A stretch of DNA of 64,000 bases, taken from positions 24,314,141 through 24,378,140 of the forward strand of contig CM055095.1 of the NCBI GenBank assembly GCA_029204225.1. Reading direction: 5' to 3'. Position 1 is the stretch's first letter; the number at the start of each line of letters is the position of its first letter. The notes beneath the pieces are model-generated. The model searched no databases, was not told where the DNA came from, and saw only the letters and a program-made list of their open reading frames with translations. Origin of the DNA: Diphasiastrum complanatum (taxonomy: Eukaryota; Streptophyta; Lycopodiopsida; Lycopodiales; Lycopodiaceae). Of this stretch, positions 35,332 through 45,616 are shown one piece after another. Both the position numbers and the translations under genes were made by a program.

Positions 35332-35958
35332 AAGATTCAACTAGTTTCATCACATTTTGCAATATTTCCATATTTGGCATATTGAGGTCAAAACTTGTTC
35401 TAGACTTAGAGGTTGACTTTTCAAAGTTCATTAGTCTAAATTTCATCTGAATAAATACTTTTTGAAAGTGTGCGAAAGATAGAATGCGAGTTTGAGTAGA
35501 TTCAATTTGAATAAGTTGGGTACATTGAACCTAGACCCAAAATTGGTAGGGTTAGCATTTTGGTGGGAAAGCCAAGTGGCCAAATAGGGTTTGGACCTAT
35601 TATAAAAGGATGTAACTCATGGAGAGAGTCATCTTTTCATGCTTATACATGGTTCTCTTGGGTTCTACTATCCATTGGTGCACTATCTTGGTGATTGCTT
35701 GCAATTCTATGTGTAGAATGATCTATATTTGTTATTTTTGGATCCACACGTGTGAAATACAGTAGCTTGCTGGTTTTGTACAGACAGCAACAGTACATAA
35801 TTATTTCATTCAAGTTTGATCAAGTTCTATTAGTGTTTGCATCTCAAATTGTGTGTAGATGCTGATTTTTCTACATTGGTGAAATTGGTAGTCTATTTCT
35901 CTTTCTAACCAAAGATCATTCAAGTAGATTGGATCTTAAGGATCTGAAATCTTTCACA
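35327..35958 (+). repeat. 3' LTR of copy B
   Basis: Starts TGTGAAAGATT and ends AATCTTTCACA-like (inverted termini), 632 bp, preceded by purine tract GAAGAGGGAG. It contains TATAAAAG at 35,601. It is paralogous to 39,131-39,777. Confidence 0.9.
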
Positions 35959-36680
35959 CCAGTTGCCTGCTTAAGAAACGTATGGAAAAGTCCTTACCAT
36001 ACTTGCCTGGTTGTGCAAGAAGACCCCCAATGGCATACTTACTTGCGTCAGTATGCACATGGAATTCTTTCGTGTAATCTGGCGAGCAGAGTATGGGAGC
36101 CGTTGTGAGTGTTGTCTTCAACTCCTCAAAGGCCTTAATTCATTCTTCGGTCCAGCGAGGATCTACCACAACTAAATAAACGAGACTTGCCTTGCCGACA
36201 TAGTCAATTATAAAGATGCAATAGTAATTGATATGACCGAGGAAGATATATACTTCCTGCATTGTTGCAGGTAGGGGCATGTCCACGATAACCTTGATTT
36301 TTGATGGGTCGGTAGGAATACCATCCTTTGATATTATATGCTCGAGTACAACCCCATGGGTGATCCATATTTGGCATTTATCATGGTTTAGTGAGATGCC
36401 GAACCTACGACAGCGAATGAAGATTTTCTCCAAGGCGTCTAGGTGCATAGCAGTGGAAGAATGTACACCTAGATCGTCGAGATAAATCTCCATGACCCGA
36501 TGTAACAGATCTTGAAAGGCCAGTTGCACGACCCGTTGGAATGTTGAGGGGGCATTACATAAGCCAAAAGACATAACATTATAAGCATAAACGCCGCTCT
36601 CTGTGGCAAAAGTCATTTTATGTTTATCTTCAGGGGCTATTTGAACAAGACTACCTTGCAGTATAAGTATCTTGAGTTAT
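35959..36680 (-). pseudogene. Ty3/gypsy RT-RNase H fragment
   Basis: The minus-strand frame 36,140-36,616 encodes RT: MTFATESGVYAYNVMSFGL, NAPSTFQRVV, IYLDDL (YVDD block) and LGHINYY. A shifted continuation to 35,965 gives the RNase H start (EFHVHTDASKYAIGGLL). It is a different copy from 19,057-20,345, sharing the family but with its own substitutions. The left end is cut by the LTR of copy B. Confidence 0.88.
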
Positions 36681-36699
36681 CCACTTCTTCTCGTTTTTC

Positions 36700-37706
36700 T
36701 TGCTCTCATTCCATCTTTTGGCTTATTCTACTACCGTTCCTCCTGGTCCTCCTACCGTTGTTTTTTACCATGAGGCTCTTACTCCTTATGATTTTGATGT
36801 TTATATCCAAATTCTTGATACTCCTGACCCACATTCTGTTGATGAGCCGGCTGACCCGCCTCCTGATGATCCTGCTTCCGCCGCTTGCCATGCATAGCTT
36901 GCTTATGCTACTTGGGCTGGTGGACATCCTGGTCCTCGTTCTATTCGGTTACGTGTTTGCATTTTGGGACGAGAGTATATTGCTTTGGTGGATATTGGCA
37001 GTACACATTCATTTATTAGCAGTTACATTTCCACTAGGATTCGTGCTACACCTATTTCTGCTACGCAGTCTCTCAATGTCGAGGTTGCTCATTTCCACTC
37101 TTTCCAATTCTCAGATGTTTCAAGGCTTGGACTATAGCATTGGTGACTTCTCTGGACAGGCAGATTTCTATATTATTCCTCTAGAGTGCTATGACATTAT
37201 TTTTGGTGCAGATTGGTTTTTGTCACTTGGTATTGTTGCTATGGATTTCTCAGCAGACACTATCTTTTACACAAGCTGGTCGGCATCATTTACTTTCTGG
37301 TATTGATTCTCAGAGTGACTATCAGTTGGTTACCGTGAAGCAGTTTATGCATAGCCTGCCAAAGGCTCATGATGTAGCCCTTCTTTCCATTCAGAGTACA
37401 TTAGTTGCTGCTTCACTTTCACCATCAATGGGTCCTCTTACTCAGATTGATGTTGCTCCGGATTCACAGGTTGTTGCTACGTGCCTTGCGCCTATATGCC
37501 TTGATTCACAGATATCGTATTCGGTGGTCACTCCTGGTTTCATTGATATTGAGGCCGTATATTTTGGTGGTATTTCTACATATGTGCAAAATATCAGGGG
37601 GGCGAGCCAAGATGTCAATTTCACACGTGTGGAGAGCCTGTTTAGTGAAGAATGGGTCCCCAACAGAAATTGGCTGGGAGGCTTGACTCGTCTGACTCAC
37701 TTTTGA
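36700..37706 (+). pseudogene. Ty3/gypsy retropepsin fragment
   Basis: One plus frame reads LVDIGSTHSFISSYISTRI (near 36,990), a retropepsin active site with Ile replacing the Ser/Thr of D(S/T)G. After a stop a second frame gives IPLECYDIIFGADWFLSLG (37,168-37,230), the C-terminal protease signature. A later frame (37,191-37,706) is a 171-codon continuation with no RT. The hydrophobic 228-codon frame at 36,620-37,306 is largely a shadow of this. It is opposite in strand to the RT fragment on its left, so the two are separate insertions. Confidence 0.75.
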
Positions 37707-37871
37707 AAGAGTACATAACGAGTAGTCTAATGTGAAGAGGACGAGCCAAGATGTCAAAAAGGTAAGACAAAAACTGGTTGGGAGTTTTGACTTGCCTGAC
37801 TCACTGTTGAAAGAGTACATAATGAGTAGTCTAATGTGAAGAGGGCGAGCCAAGATGTCAAAAAGGTAAGC
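37602..37871. repeat. Imperfect tandem repeats of 104-139 bp
   Basis: CGAGCCAAGATGTCAA recurs at 37,603, 37,742 and 37,846, with intervening TTGAAAGAGTACATAA.GAGT and TAGTCTAATGTGAAGAG. The last two units continue into AAAAAGGTAAG. Confidence 0.8.
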
Positions 37872-38098
37872 CTGTAGGAGGGTTTAACTGATTTATATTA
37901 TTTTTGACCTACAGGACTGAGATTTAGGGTTTTTGGCTCCCCTTACTCAATTTAGACTCATCATGATGTGTTCTAGCAATGGTCAAATAGGAGAACCTAG
38001 ACAGTAAGAATTGAGGGAGATATTGAAGTTTTTCTCTCCTACACGAGTGGATCCAAGCAATGGATCTTGAGTATTGATCTCTTATGAAGAGTGGAACA

Positions 38099-38930
38099 TC
38101 TTTTGGAGGATCTTCTTGTGTACATGGAGCTATGCAAGTGGATGGATGTTATCTTGCTGTAAAATCAAGTAATGGATCTAGAAAACAAAGTTTGTTCAAT
38201 GACTTTGATGGTCAAGTTGAAGATCAAGAGGTTGATCTCAAAGCGCTTCAACTAGTCAAAAGAAAAGTTGGCAATTTGGAGCTAGTCAAGAGCATCAAAG
38301 GAGAGGTAATTGGCAAAGGTGTTATGGATCTGTTTTTGCAGCATATTGAAGACTCAAGTAAGATCAAAGAAGCATCAAGGAAGTGTTGTTCAAGTTTACT
38401 TTACTTGTTCTATCTCATGTTTGAGCAATTTCATGTGGATGTGTGCAAATTGTCAAGATATGGTTTGTACTAGCATTCTTGGCTGGTTTTGCTGATGGAA
38501 ATGAAGCTATTGGAGGCTCATTATGTCACTCATTCATGGTCAAGTCATCAAGGCTTGATGGCGTCTTATGGCAATATGGAGATGGAGGCTCATTCATGGA
38601 GTATCATGGTGGATACAAGGCAACAAAAGGACAAAGAAGGAGGAGACATGCAAGCAAATGTTGATCACTCACATTTATTGTTTGTTTGATGTATTTTTTC
38701 AGAGAGTTCAGAGTTGAAAGCATGGTGGAATCATTTCATTTACATTCTATTTGATTCTTCATGTTCTAGTCACATTTTTTCATGTAAAATTGATGTAAGA
38801 AATAGTGAAGCATCCCAAGTGGACACTATTCCTTATATCAATTATGGTTGTTTCTATTTTGAGCATTACATGATCATTGAAAGAAGATCATTCTTATGAT
38901 GGATCAAAGTTCTATTGTCAAAAACTATGC
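38099..38930 (+). other. Non-RT module, copy C
   Basis: 832 bp, highly similar to 33,677-34,740 but lacking about 185 bp and about 40 bp internal blocks and a 19-bp block near the 3' end. Open frames cover 38,084-38,473 (129 codons) and then shift to 38,443-38,664, so the continuous frame of copy B is not kept. Confidence 0.8.
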
Positions 38931-39130
38931 TAGGAGCAAGCATATTGAGATACAATATCATTTTGTGAGGGAGCAAGTCATTGCAAAGGAGGTGGAGCTT
39001 CAACATGTGTCTTCAAGGGCATGTATAGTTGATATCTTCACCAAAGCATTGGGAAAAGACTTGTTCATGAAGCATAGGACTTCACTTGGAGTATTATCAT
39101 AGTCTATGCTAAAACTAGTTGAAGAGGGAA

Positions 39131-39777
39131 TGTGAAAGATTCAACTAGTTTCATCACATTTTGCTATATTTTCATATTTGGCATATTGAGGCCAAAACTT
39201 GTTTTAGACTTAGATGTTGACTTTTCAAAGTTCATTAGTCCAAATTTCATTTGAATAAACACTTTTTGAAAGTGTGGGAAAGTTAGAATGCGAGTTTGAG
39301 TAGATTCAATTTGAATAGTTGGGTACATTGAATCTAGACCCAAAATTAGTAGAGTTAGCATTTTGGTGGGAAAGCCAAGTGGCCAAATAGGGTTTGGACC
39401 TGCTATAAAAGGATGTAACTAGTGGAGAGAGCAATCTTCTCTCTTCTCTATCTCATTTCATGCTTATACATGGTTCTCTTGGGTTCTACTATCCATTGGT
39501 GCACTATCTTGGTGATTGCTTGCAATTCTATGTGTAGAATGATCTATATTTGCTATTTTTGGATCAGCACATGTGAAATACAGTAGCTTGCTGGTTTTTT
39601 ACGGACAACAATAGTAAATAATCATTTCATTCAAGTTTGATCAAGTTCTATTGGTGTTTGCATCTCAATTTTTTTGTAGATGCTGATTTTTCTACATTGG
39701 TGAGATTGGTAGTGTATTTCTCTTTCTAACCAAAGATCATTCAAGTAGATTAAATATTTAGGATGAAATCTTTCACA
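39131..39777 (+). repeat. 3' LTR of copy C
   Basis: TGTGAAAGATTCAACTAG ... ATGAAATCTTTCACA, 647 bp, with TATAAAAGG at 39,404. It has a 16-bp CT-rich insertion (near 39,435) relative to the copy B LTR. Confidence 0.9.
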
Positions 39778-40034
39778 TTTACTAGGTTTCATAATTAAAG
39801 ATTATGTAGATAATCTTGGCATATTTAGGTTTGTTCCTTTATGAATGAAACTTTAACAAAGATGATTCTTGGAAATGTGATAATTCTTTGTTTCTTTGTC
39901 TTTTCTTTTTGGTTAGAGATAGTCTACACCCAGTGGAGATGGTGTGTATTTTTGAATGCTAGAGAATTTGAAAGTAATGCAAGCACTACAAACTATCCGC
40001 TTGAGAGAGGGGACCATAGGAAATACTAAAAAAG
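39778..40034. other. Short spacer, no feature
   Basis: Nothing supportable; a 62-codon frame at 39,841-40,029 is unrecognised. Confidence 0.3.
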
Positions 40035-40376
40035 ATTGGATATTTGGCTTACCAATTAGATCTATCGAAAGGAACTCAAGTACACCCGGTATTTCATGTC
40101 AACCGACTTTTAAAAAAAAATCTACTTGAAGATGATCATCTTGGTTCTGGAGTTCTATCAGACATGTCAGAGAAATCATCAGGTGTGACCCATTTTTAAT
40201 CTGAAAGGATCTTCGATACCAGAACTTAATGATTGCATAATCGTATAGTTACTAAGCATCTAGTTTGTGGAAAGGTCGTACACATGATGACGACTCTTGG
40301 AAATAGGAGGGTAGCCTAAGAAGGAACTTCCCTACCTTTAAGTTTTGAGGACAAAACTTGAATAACAGGAGAAGAA
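40035..40376 (+). pseudogene. Gypsy integrase C-terminus / chromodomain-like remnant
   Basis: The plus frame reads AYQLDLSKGTQVHPVFHVNR, the conserved segment at the integrase C-terminus of plant chromovirus-type gypsy elements. Degenerate blocks RIFDTRT and LHNRIVTKHLV follow, normally in the chromodomain. Several stops are present. A purine tract (ACAGGAGAAGAA) precedes an LTR-like TGTCATGCCC at 40,377. Confidence 0.75.
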
Positions 40377-40502
40377 TGTCATGCCCATGTATGGACTAAT
40401 CTCGGATTAAATATCTCGTAATGAGATCAGTAGGTGTCAGGCTTTCCTTGAACTACACTCATACACAGACCATAGTAAAGCATATACAAATAGATTTCAA
40501 AC
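40377..40502 (+). repeat. Start of a gypsy 3' LTR (extent unknown)
   Basis: TGTCATGCCCATG directly follows the purine tract at the end of the integrase remnant. The LTR end is not identifiable, because a minus-strand protease fragment begins at about 40,503. Confidence 0.45.
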
Positions 40503-40742
40503 TCAAACTTTACTAAATTCACAATAAATAAATAGCATCAACAAGCATGAAACACCATGGAGTTGGCTATCGTTGCTGCATAGATTATGATGAAAAATGC
40601 CACCCTTTCCATCAGCCATTTTGACTGTGTACTGGTACCAAGATGGTTGTGTGCTCACTCTTAACGGTTTAATCAAAGCGGAGTTAATAGCATTATGTGA
40701 GGACCCAATTTCAAATAGAATCAAAATATCTCTACCACACAA
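40503..40742 (-). pseudogene. Gypsy retropepsin fragment
   Basis: Minus-strand frame MCGRDILILFEIGSSHNAI, with VKMADGKGG further on, resembles the chromovirus protease block (D(S/T)GSSHNFI ... VADG), with the catalytic Asp changed to Glu. 79 codons; no flanking RT was seen. Confidence 0.65.
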
Positions 40743-41694
40743 CTACCCATGCATAACAACTAAATAAGTACAAGATACATGTATTGCACCGCTCTAGGTA
40801 ATTGTGGTAAAGAGACCGAATCCACCTTTCAAATCATCGACACATTTATTAATCATGGAGCATCTTGAAGTTTTTCCTGCTCAAGTGCTCTAATCTGCAT
40901 AGGATCAGCCTACTCAACCTACAAGCTATAGTGGGTCATGAAGGGTTACGTGGACACTCCTTTTACCTATGATGCCCTAGACAACCAAAGCGAAGTTTTG
41001 TCTTCTTTGCTCATTCCAAATCTTGTGGCAACAGTGTCAAAAAGTGCTAGCCCCTTTGGGCATTGCGTTAGAGTTTAATCTTACTCCTACTCACCTAATT
41101 CTATCTTTTGAAAACTCTTCACTGTACATGCTCACTCCTTATAACAGCTTGCAAAAATGAACTGTTATTTTTGACAGACTATAGTTTTACATGCATATTC
41201 GAATATTATGCAGAAATACATACTTCCTCTGATGCACCACTACTTTAACACTTCTTACTAGTGTAGGGGAAAACTTACTAGATTAGCCTAGCATTCATGA
41301 TGTGACTATACAAAAATAAAGATCTTAATATGAGGTGTAATTGCTAGGAAAAATTTGAGAGAATGAATCATTAACATTCTAGGGGTTCATGAACATTACC
41401 CACACCAATTAGTCAACATTCAAAATAATATTTAATCAAAGGAAGAATTTATGTGCAAGTGATCAACCATTATGGAAGATTGCTTTTCAAAATTATATAG
41501 AACTTATGCATTAGAAAATAGCACAAAAAGTTTCATGTGACATTTCCTTTATTGTCTTTCAACATCTTCTCAACTTTGTTTGTATTGGAGAAATGATTTT
41601 CTAGTGACCTTTGATCCAATGGAAAGATCATGGGGGTCTTCCATGTAAAGGATGAATGATGATATCCAAAGTAGTAGGTTTGACTAACTCTGAC
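40743..41694. other. No gene recognised
   Basis: No domain or repeat could be supported in this stretch. Confidence 0.35.
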
Positions 41695-41728
41695 ACACAC
41701 ACACACACACACACACGTACACACACAC
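41695..41728. repeat. (AC)n microsatellite
   Basis: About 34 bp of CA dinucleotides interrupted once by GT. Confidence 0.95.
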
Positions 41729-42060
41729 TTTCCCAGCCATCCAAACCTACACCCTCATAGATGGACAAATCAACAACCAGTGACCAAGTGATAACCCAGC
41801 CAGAGATAGGAATTGCAGTATCTAGGGAATGAGAGGAGGTGAGCACTTTAAAAGGGAGACGACATCCCAGACCCTTAGGCCCAAAAAGACTAGCAAAGGG
41901 AAAATTGGAATAGGGGCAAAGAGAGCAAGGAATAAGGCACGCAAAATTTGCAAGGATCTAGACATGAACCTGAGAACATGAAATATCGATTTGAATCAGG
42001 CATTAGAGAATATGAAACTAGAAATAGGGTTGTGGCAGCTGGTTCAACTATCACCAACCA

Positions 42061-42333
42061 ATGGAAATCTCTACAGTCGAACATGTAGAGGCGAGAATCT
42101 TGGACCGTTATTGTCCTAAGGTAGATGTGCTAATTGATGGTCTTGTTGTATCAGAAGCCATAGTTGACGCGGGATCCGCCGTAAACATTATCAGCCTAGA
42201 ACTAGCTGACAAATTGGGATTCACACTAAAACCAGCCACATTGACTGCCCTCAAGCTAGCCAAAAATTCAGTGATCAACCCAGAGGGAGAACTTAAGGAC
42301 ATAGTGATTACTATAGCAAACAAGATCATCTAG
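42061..42333 (+). pseudogene. Gypsy-type retropepsin fragment
   Basis: The 90-codon frame contains VLIDGLVVSEAIVDAGSAVN, then IISLELADKLGF: an aspartic protease active site with DAG instead of DTG/DSG, the flap-side and helix pattern typical of gypsy RVP domains. It ends NKII at a stop directly before the duplicated block at 42,339. It lacks RT and gag. Confidence 0.7.
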
Positions 42334-42338
42334 GTAGG

Positions 42339-43108
42339 TAGCAGACCCCTTAATGCCAACCTTCTCTGCTCCTTCTCTTGTCAACAATGTGTATCCTTCA
42401 ACTTCCATCCAACCTAGCTTAGGATGAGTAGGGAGGCTTGTATTGTTTCAAACCTTGAATCCCAACAAATGGTTCAGTAAATGAGTGTGAGAGTATTCTC
42501 TTGGTAGCATAGAAAGTTGAGAGGACAGATATGGAAATGTTTGAGTGTTAGGAGTTCAAGTACCAACCTCTGGCCAACATGCTATACTCATCAATCTTCC
42601 AGACAGCCAATATGTTTGCTACTATCCTGAACAAAAGGCTTGAAGGCCAGAGAAAGTTCTGCTATTGCGTTTGAACTGCCAGTCAAAGAGAGATAATCAC
42701 ACTTACAAGTAAAAGCCTGACAGATAGCTGTCTCAACAGCCAATTGGCTGATCACACAGCACCCTGCAAAACTCCATGTTTTGATCAACATGTCAGAGAC
42801 TAATTGTTTGGCTCAGTAATAAGTTAAGTCCTCAAGCTCTCCCTCAGAAAGCGAGCCTTTACTTCTAAAAAGCCAGAAGTAGAGCGTAGACTGAGAAGAG
42901 GTGAGATTTGGAAGGGCGCAACCATCCCTCCCTTTGATCAGATGACCCTCCACAAGTAGCGAGTAGGTAGAAGGCAATGACTAAGCCCTTGCTGTGGTAT
43001 ACCTCTTCCACGGGCCAATAATGGATTAAGAGAAGCCAAAGACCTTTTGAAAGCCTGCGAGTTAGACCTGTGGCCCATCTAAACCAGATCCTTATGAGGA
43101 GTGCTCTT

Positions 43109-43199
<91 letters not shown>

Positions 43200-43654
43200 T
43201 TCTTTATCAAGCTCACTGCCTATAAGACGGCCTCCAAGCATTTTTGGCTTAGGATGGAAGTTAAAGTGTGTGACGTAGAAGGCACGGGCCTGAGCGACGC
43301 CACTACACTTCTGTTTTCCCACTGAGCACAAATCTGCAGCCAGTACTGAGGTATACATTTTCATAAATCTATTTGGGCATTGAAAGAGCATGATTTGCAT
43401 TGTGTTGTGAATGTGAGAAATGATCGCATCTCATAGGATGGTGATATGTGGGGGCTTTAAGAATGGTTAAGAAAAGACACGTATCATGCTTTTCGATGCT
43501 TAGTAGGCAACTGCCTTACTCAAAGTAACTCACAATGGTCTTGTATACGTGTTTTAGCATCATGTGTGTGCACCTCAATCAATATAAACATTGTAGGATG
43601 ATTAGGTGACGTGGTTTTTACTGCCGACTTCTTAATCTGAATCTTGTTCATGTC
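42339..43654 (+). repeat. Large direct duplication, copy 1
   Basis: 1,316 bp paralogous to 54,945-56,688 (about 93% identity over the first 60 bp by eye). Shared landmarks are TAGCAGACCCCTTAATGCC at the start, AAGTAAAAGCCTGACAGATAG, a (GA)n tract, and TTCATGTC at the end. No protein was recognised, and neither copy has clear LTR termini. Confidence 0.9.
43114..43198. repeat. (GA)~42 microsatellite in duplication copy 1
   Basis: Pure GA tract. The paralogous tract in copy 2 (56,133-56,243) is about 28 bp longer. Confidence 0.98.
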
Positions 43655-43830
43655 AGTATGCATGTAAACGTTCGTGCGAGTTTCATTGCACCCACACCTG
43701 ATGCGGAGACATTCCTGCTATCTTGCATGAATAGGATAAGCATGTAAGACTTTATTGCAGTACTCCATATTGTGTTGTGTATTCCTAATATGTTATTTGC
43801 ATTGATAATTTCTATGTTGTAGTTTGTAGG
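43655..43830. other. Spacer
   Basis: No feature; it ends in a pyrimidine-poor TTGTAG that could be a weak 3' splice site for the following frame. Confidence 0.3.
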
Positions 43831-44043
43831 ATGAATGAGGTCGGTGGGGTAAAAACAAAACTAAAGGATCAATTATACAGTGTGCATCAAGTGGCCTTCA
43901 TTGAGGATGATATGAAAGAAGTTGAGAAAATCCGTGCACAGGAATTAAAGCGTGGCAACGTTGTGTGGTATTCGATGACAAGTTTGATGCTGGCAAAGGT
44001 TATGTTTGAGGTAATTGCTCCTTTGTCTTTTGATGTTTTATAA
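43831..44043 (+). other. Unrecognised short frame, possible exon
   Basis: The 70-codon frame MNEVGGVKTKLKDQLYSVHQ continues with an acidic/basic stretch (IEDDMKEVEKIRAQELKRG), then VVWYSMTS. A GAG|GTAATT possible 5' splice site lies at 44,010. It looks protein-like but I recognise no family. It lies 400 bp upstream of the eEF1B-gamma exons and does not match the N-terminal GST fold expected there. Confidence 0.35.
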
Positions 44044-44433
44044 GAAGTTCATTTGGTTTGCTCTTGTCTATGATGAATTTTTGTTGGTGATTAAGAAATT
44101 GGCATAAGACATTTGACACCCGACAACAGCCACAGCTGTTCGCATTGATTAACAAGCGTCTTTTGAAATGCAGTTTTGAAACTGAAAGGTAATAACCTTC
44201 TTGGCTGCACATTAATCGACGAGGTGTGTAATACCGATTCTTTTTTAGTATTCTATTTTGACTGATTGTTCTCTTTTCTGCTTTAAAATTTGGGAAAGTA
44301 TCTGCGGTTTGTGGCTTTTTATAGTTGTGGATCCTGTGACAAATTACAAAGGCAGCCACTATTCATTTTGTTTGTTGTTTATATTTACTGTTAATCCGGT
44401 CCAACTCCTAAGAAGTTTCTGTTTGCATGTCAG
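44044..44433. other. Probable intron upstream of the eEF1B-gamma exon
   Basis: Ends TTTCTGTTTGCATGTCAG, a good 3' splice site. No coding similarity inside. Confidence 0.45.
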
Positions 44434-45616
44434 GCTCACGTTGACCAGTGGATAGATTTTGCCACAACCGAGATCGATTCAGGTCTTTCTAGGTGGCTGT
44501 ATCCTCGAATCATTCTTCCCATCTTAGGCTCATCATGTTTGGCTCTCTCTTCATCATTTTTGGTTACTGATGACGCTACCCTCTCTGTTTGAATTGAAGG
44601 TAGAGGAATTCACAATATCAGCATTGAGAAGATCCTTGGGAGCACTGAACACGCACCTGACATCGCACACCTATTTGGTGGGGCATTCTGTCACTCTTTC
44701 AGATATTGTTCTTGTATGCAACTTGAGTATTGGTTACAGGACAGTCTTCACGGAAGAGTTCACTGCCGATTATCCTCATGTTGATAGATATTTTTGGACA
44801 TTGGTTCATCATCCACAGTTTAAGAAACACTTAGGTACAGTTGTGAGAGGTGAAAGGAAATTGCCTCCACTTCCCGACATTTCGGCTGTTCAGGATAAAT
44901 TAGCACAATCAAACAAGGAAAGCAACAAGCCTATTGTGGAGCCTAAACCGGAAACTTCCAAGCCCAAAGAAGAGTCACTTGCTGCAGGAGACGAAGATGA
45001 AGCACCCTCCAAACCCAAGGCGAAGCATCCGCTGGATCTACTACCGCCAAGTTCCATGGTCTTTGACAGCTGGAAGAGGCTTTACTCCAACACCAAAGCC
45101 AAAGATTTTCGAGAGGTTGCAATTAAAGGTTTGATTTTCAAATGTTGAATTTTAGAAGAATTAAAATGCATTTTAGCTATTGAAGGTGTTAAGTGCAGTA
45201 TAGCTTTGAATTATTAGCGTTTTTACTTTGTGAACAGGCTCTTTGGACTAAAAGAATGGACTTGGATTGCAGGTTTTTGGGAAATGTATGACCCAGAAGG
45301 GTATTCTTTGTGGTTCTGTGACTACAGATACAATGATGAGAACACCGTGTCGTTTGTGACATTGAATAAGGTTTCTGGGTTCTTACAAAGGATGGACTTT
45401 ATAAGGAAATTTGCATTTGCAAAAATATGTATTCTGGGAGAAGCTCCTCCTTACAAGATCAAGGGAGTTTGGCTCTTCAGGGGGCCTGAAATTCCTCAGC
45501 AAGTCAAGGATGAATGCTATGATATTGAGCTATATGATTGGTCCAAGGTGGATGTATCAGATGAAGCCCAAAAGAAAAGAGTGAATGCATACTTCGAAGA
45601 ACCTGATGAAATCGAC
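44434..45616 (+). CDS. EEF1G: Translation elongation factor eEF1B gamma, gene fragment
   Basis: eEF1B gamma is the GST-like structural subunit of the eEF1B nucleotide-exchange complex that recharges eEF1A. Exon pieces: 44,434 to about 44,538 (AHVDQWIDF ... RWLYPRI, start of the GST C-terminal helices); 44,600-45,128 (RRSLGALNTHLTSHTYLVGH, then a Lys/Pro-rich linker and HPLDLLPPSSMVFDSWKRLY); and 45,273 to about 45,614 (conserved C-terminal domain GFWEMYDPEGYSLWFCDY ... SDEAQKKRVNAYFEEPDEID). The 144-bp intron 45,129-45,272 joins AAAG to GTTTTTGG exactly as in AIKGFW. The intron between exons 1 and 2 is short and its donor is unclear. The N-terminal thioredoxin-fold exons are not in the adjacent sequence. 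After EEPDEID the usual LLDAKCFK-type end is replaced by LTR-derived codons running to a stop at 45,688. Introns rule out a processed retrocopy. Confidence 0.88.
45129..45272 (+). other. eEF1B-gamma intron
   Basis: GT...AG, 144 bp, phase 1 within the AAA-GGT (Lys-Gly) pair. Removing it restores the family-conserved REVAIKGFW sequence. Confidence 0.85.

Larger units (their letters stand above)
31560..35958 (+). mobile_element. RT-less copia derivative, copy B (5'-truncated)
   Basis: Begins inside gag (TFVLRMKALNNELACIDES, matching residues of the intact element's Gag), then zinc knuckle, protease, integrase, a non-RT module, RNase H, purine tract GAAGAGGGAG and a 632-bp 3' LTR. The 5' LTR and first part of gag are missing because inverted copy A abuts at about 31,558. 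The 3' LTR ends flush against a gypsy RT fragment (35,959), so the element probably inserted into that gypsy sequence. Confidence 0.9.
38045..39777 (+). mobile_element. RT-less copia derivative, copy C (5'-truncated)
   Basis: Begins at GAGTGGATCCAAGCAATGG (the pre-RT segment of copy B), continues through the non-RT module (38,099-38,930), the C-terminal part of RNase H (SKHIEIQYHFVREQ), a purine tract GAAGAGGGAA and a 647-bp LTR (39,131-39,777). Gag, protease, integrase and the front of RNase H are missing. Relative to copy B it lacks 386 bp between two ATGCTAGGAGCA direct repeats. Confidence 0.9.

Noticed and set aside
36620-37306. 228-codon leucine-rich frame resembling a membrane protein
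   Set aside because: It overlaps in another phase the retropepsin blocks LVDIGSTHSFI and IIFGADWFLSLG. The hydrophobicity comes from a shifted pyrimidine-rich reading.
44434-45616. eEF1B-gamma as a processed retrocopy
   Set aside because: A 144-bp GT-AG intron is retained at a conserved-looking position and there is no poly(A) tail, so it derives from genomic DNA.
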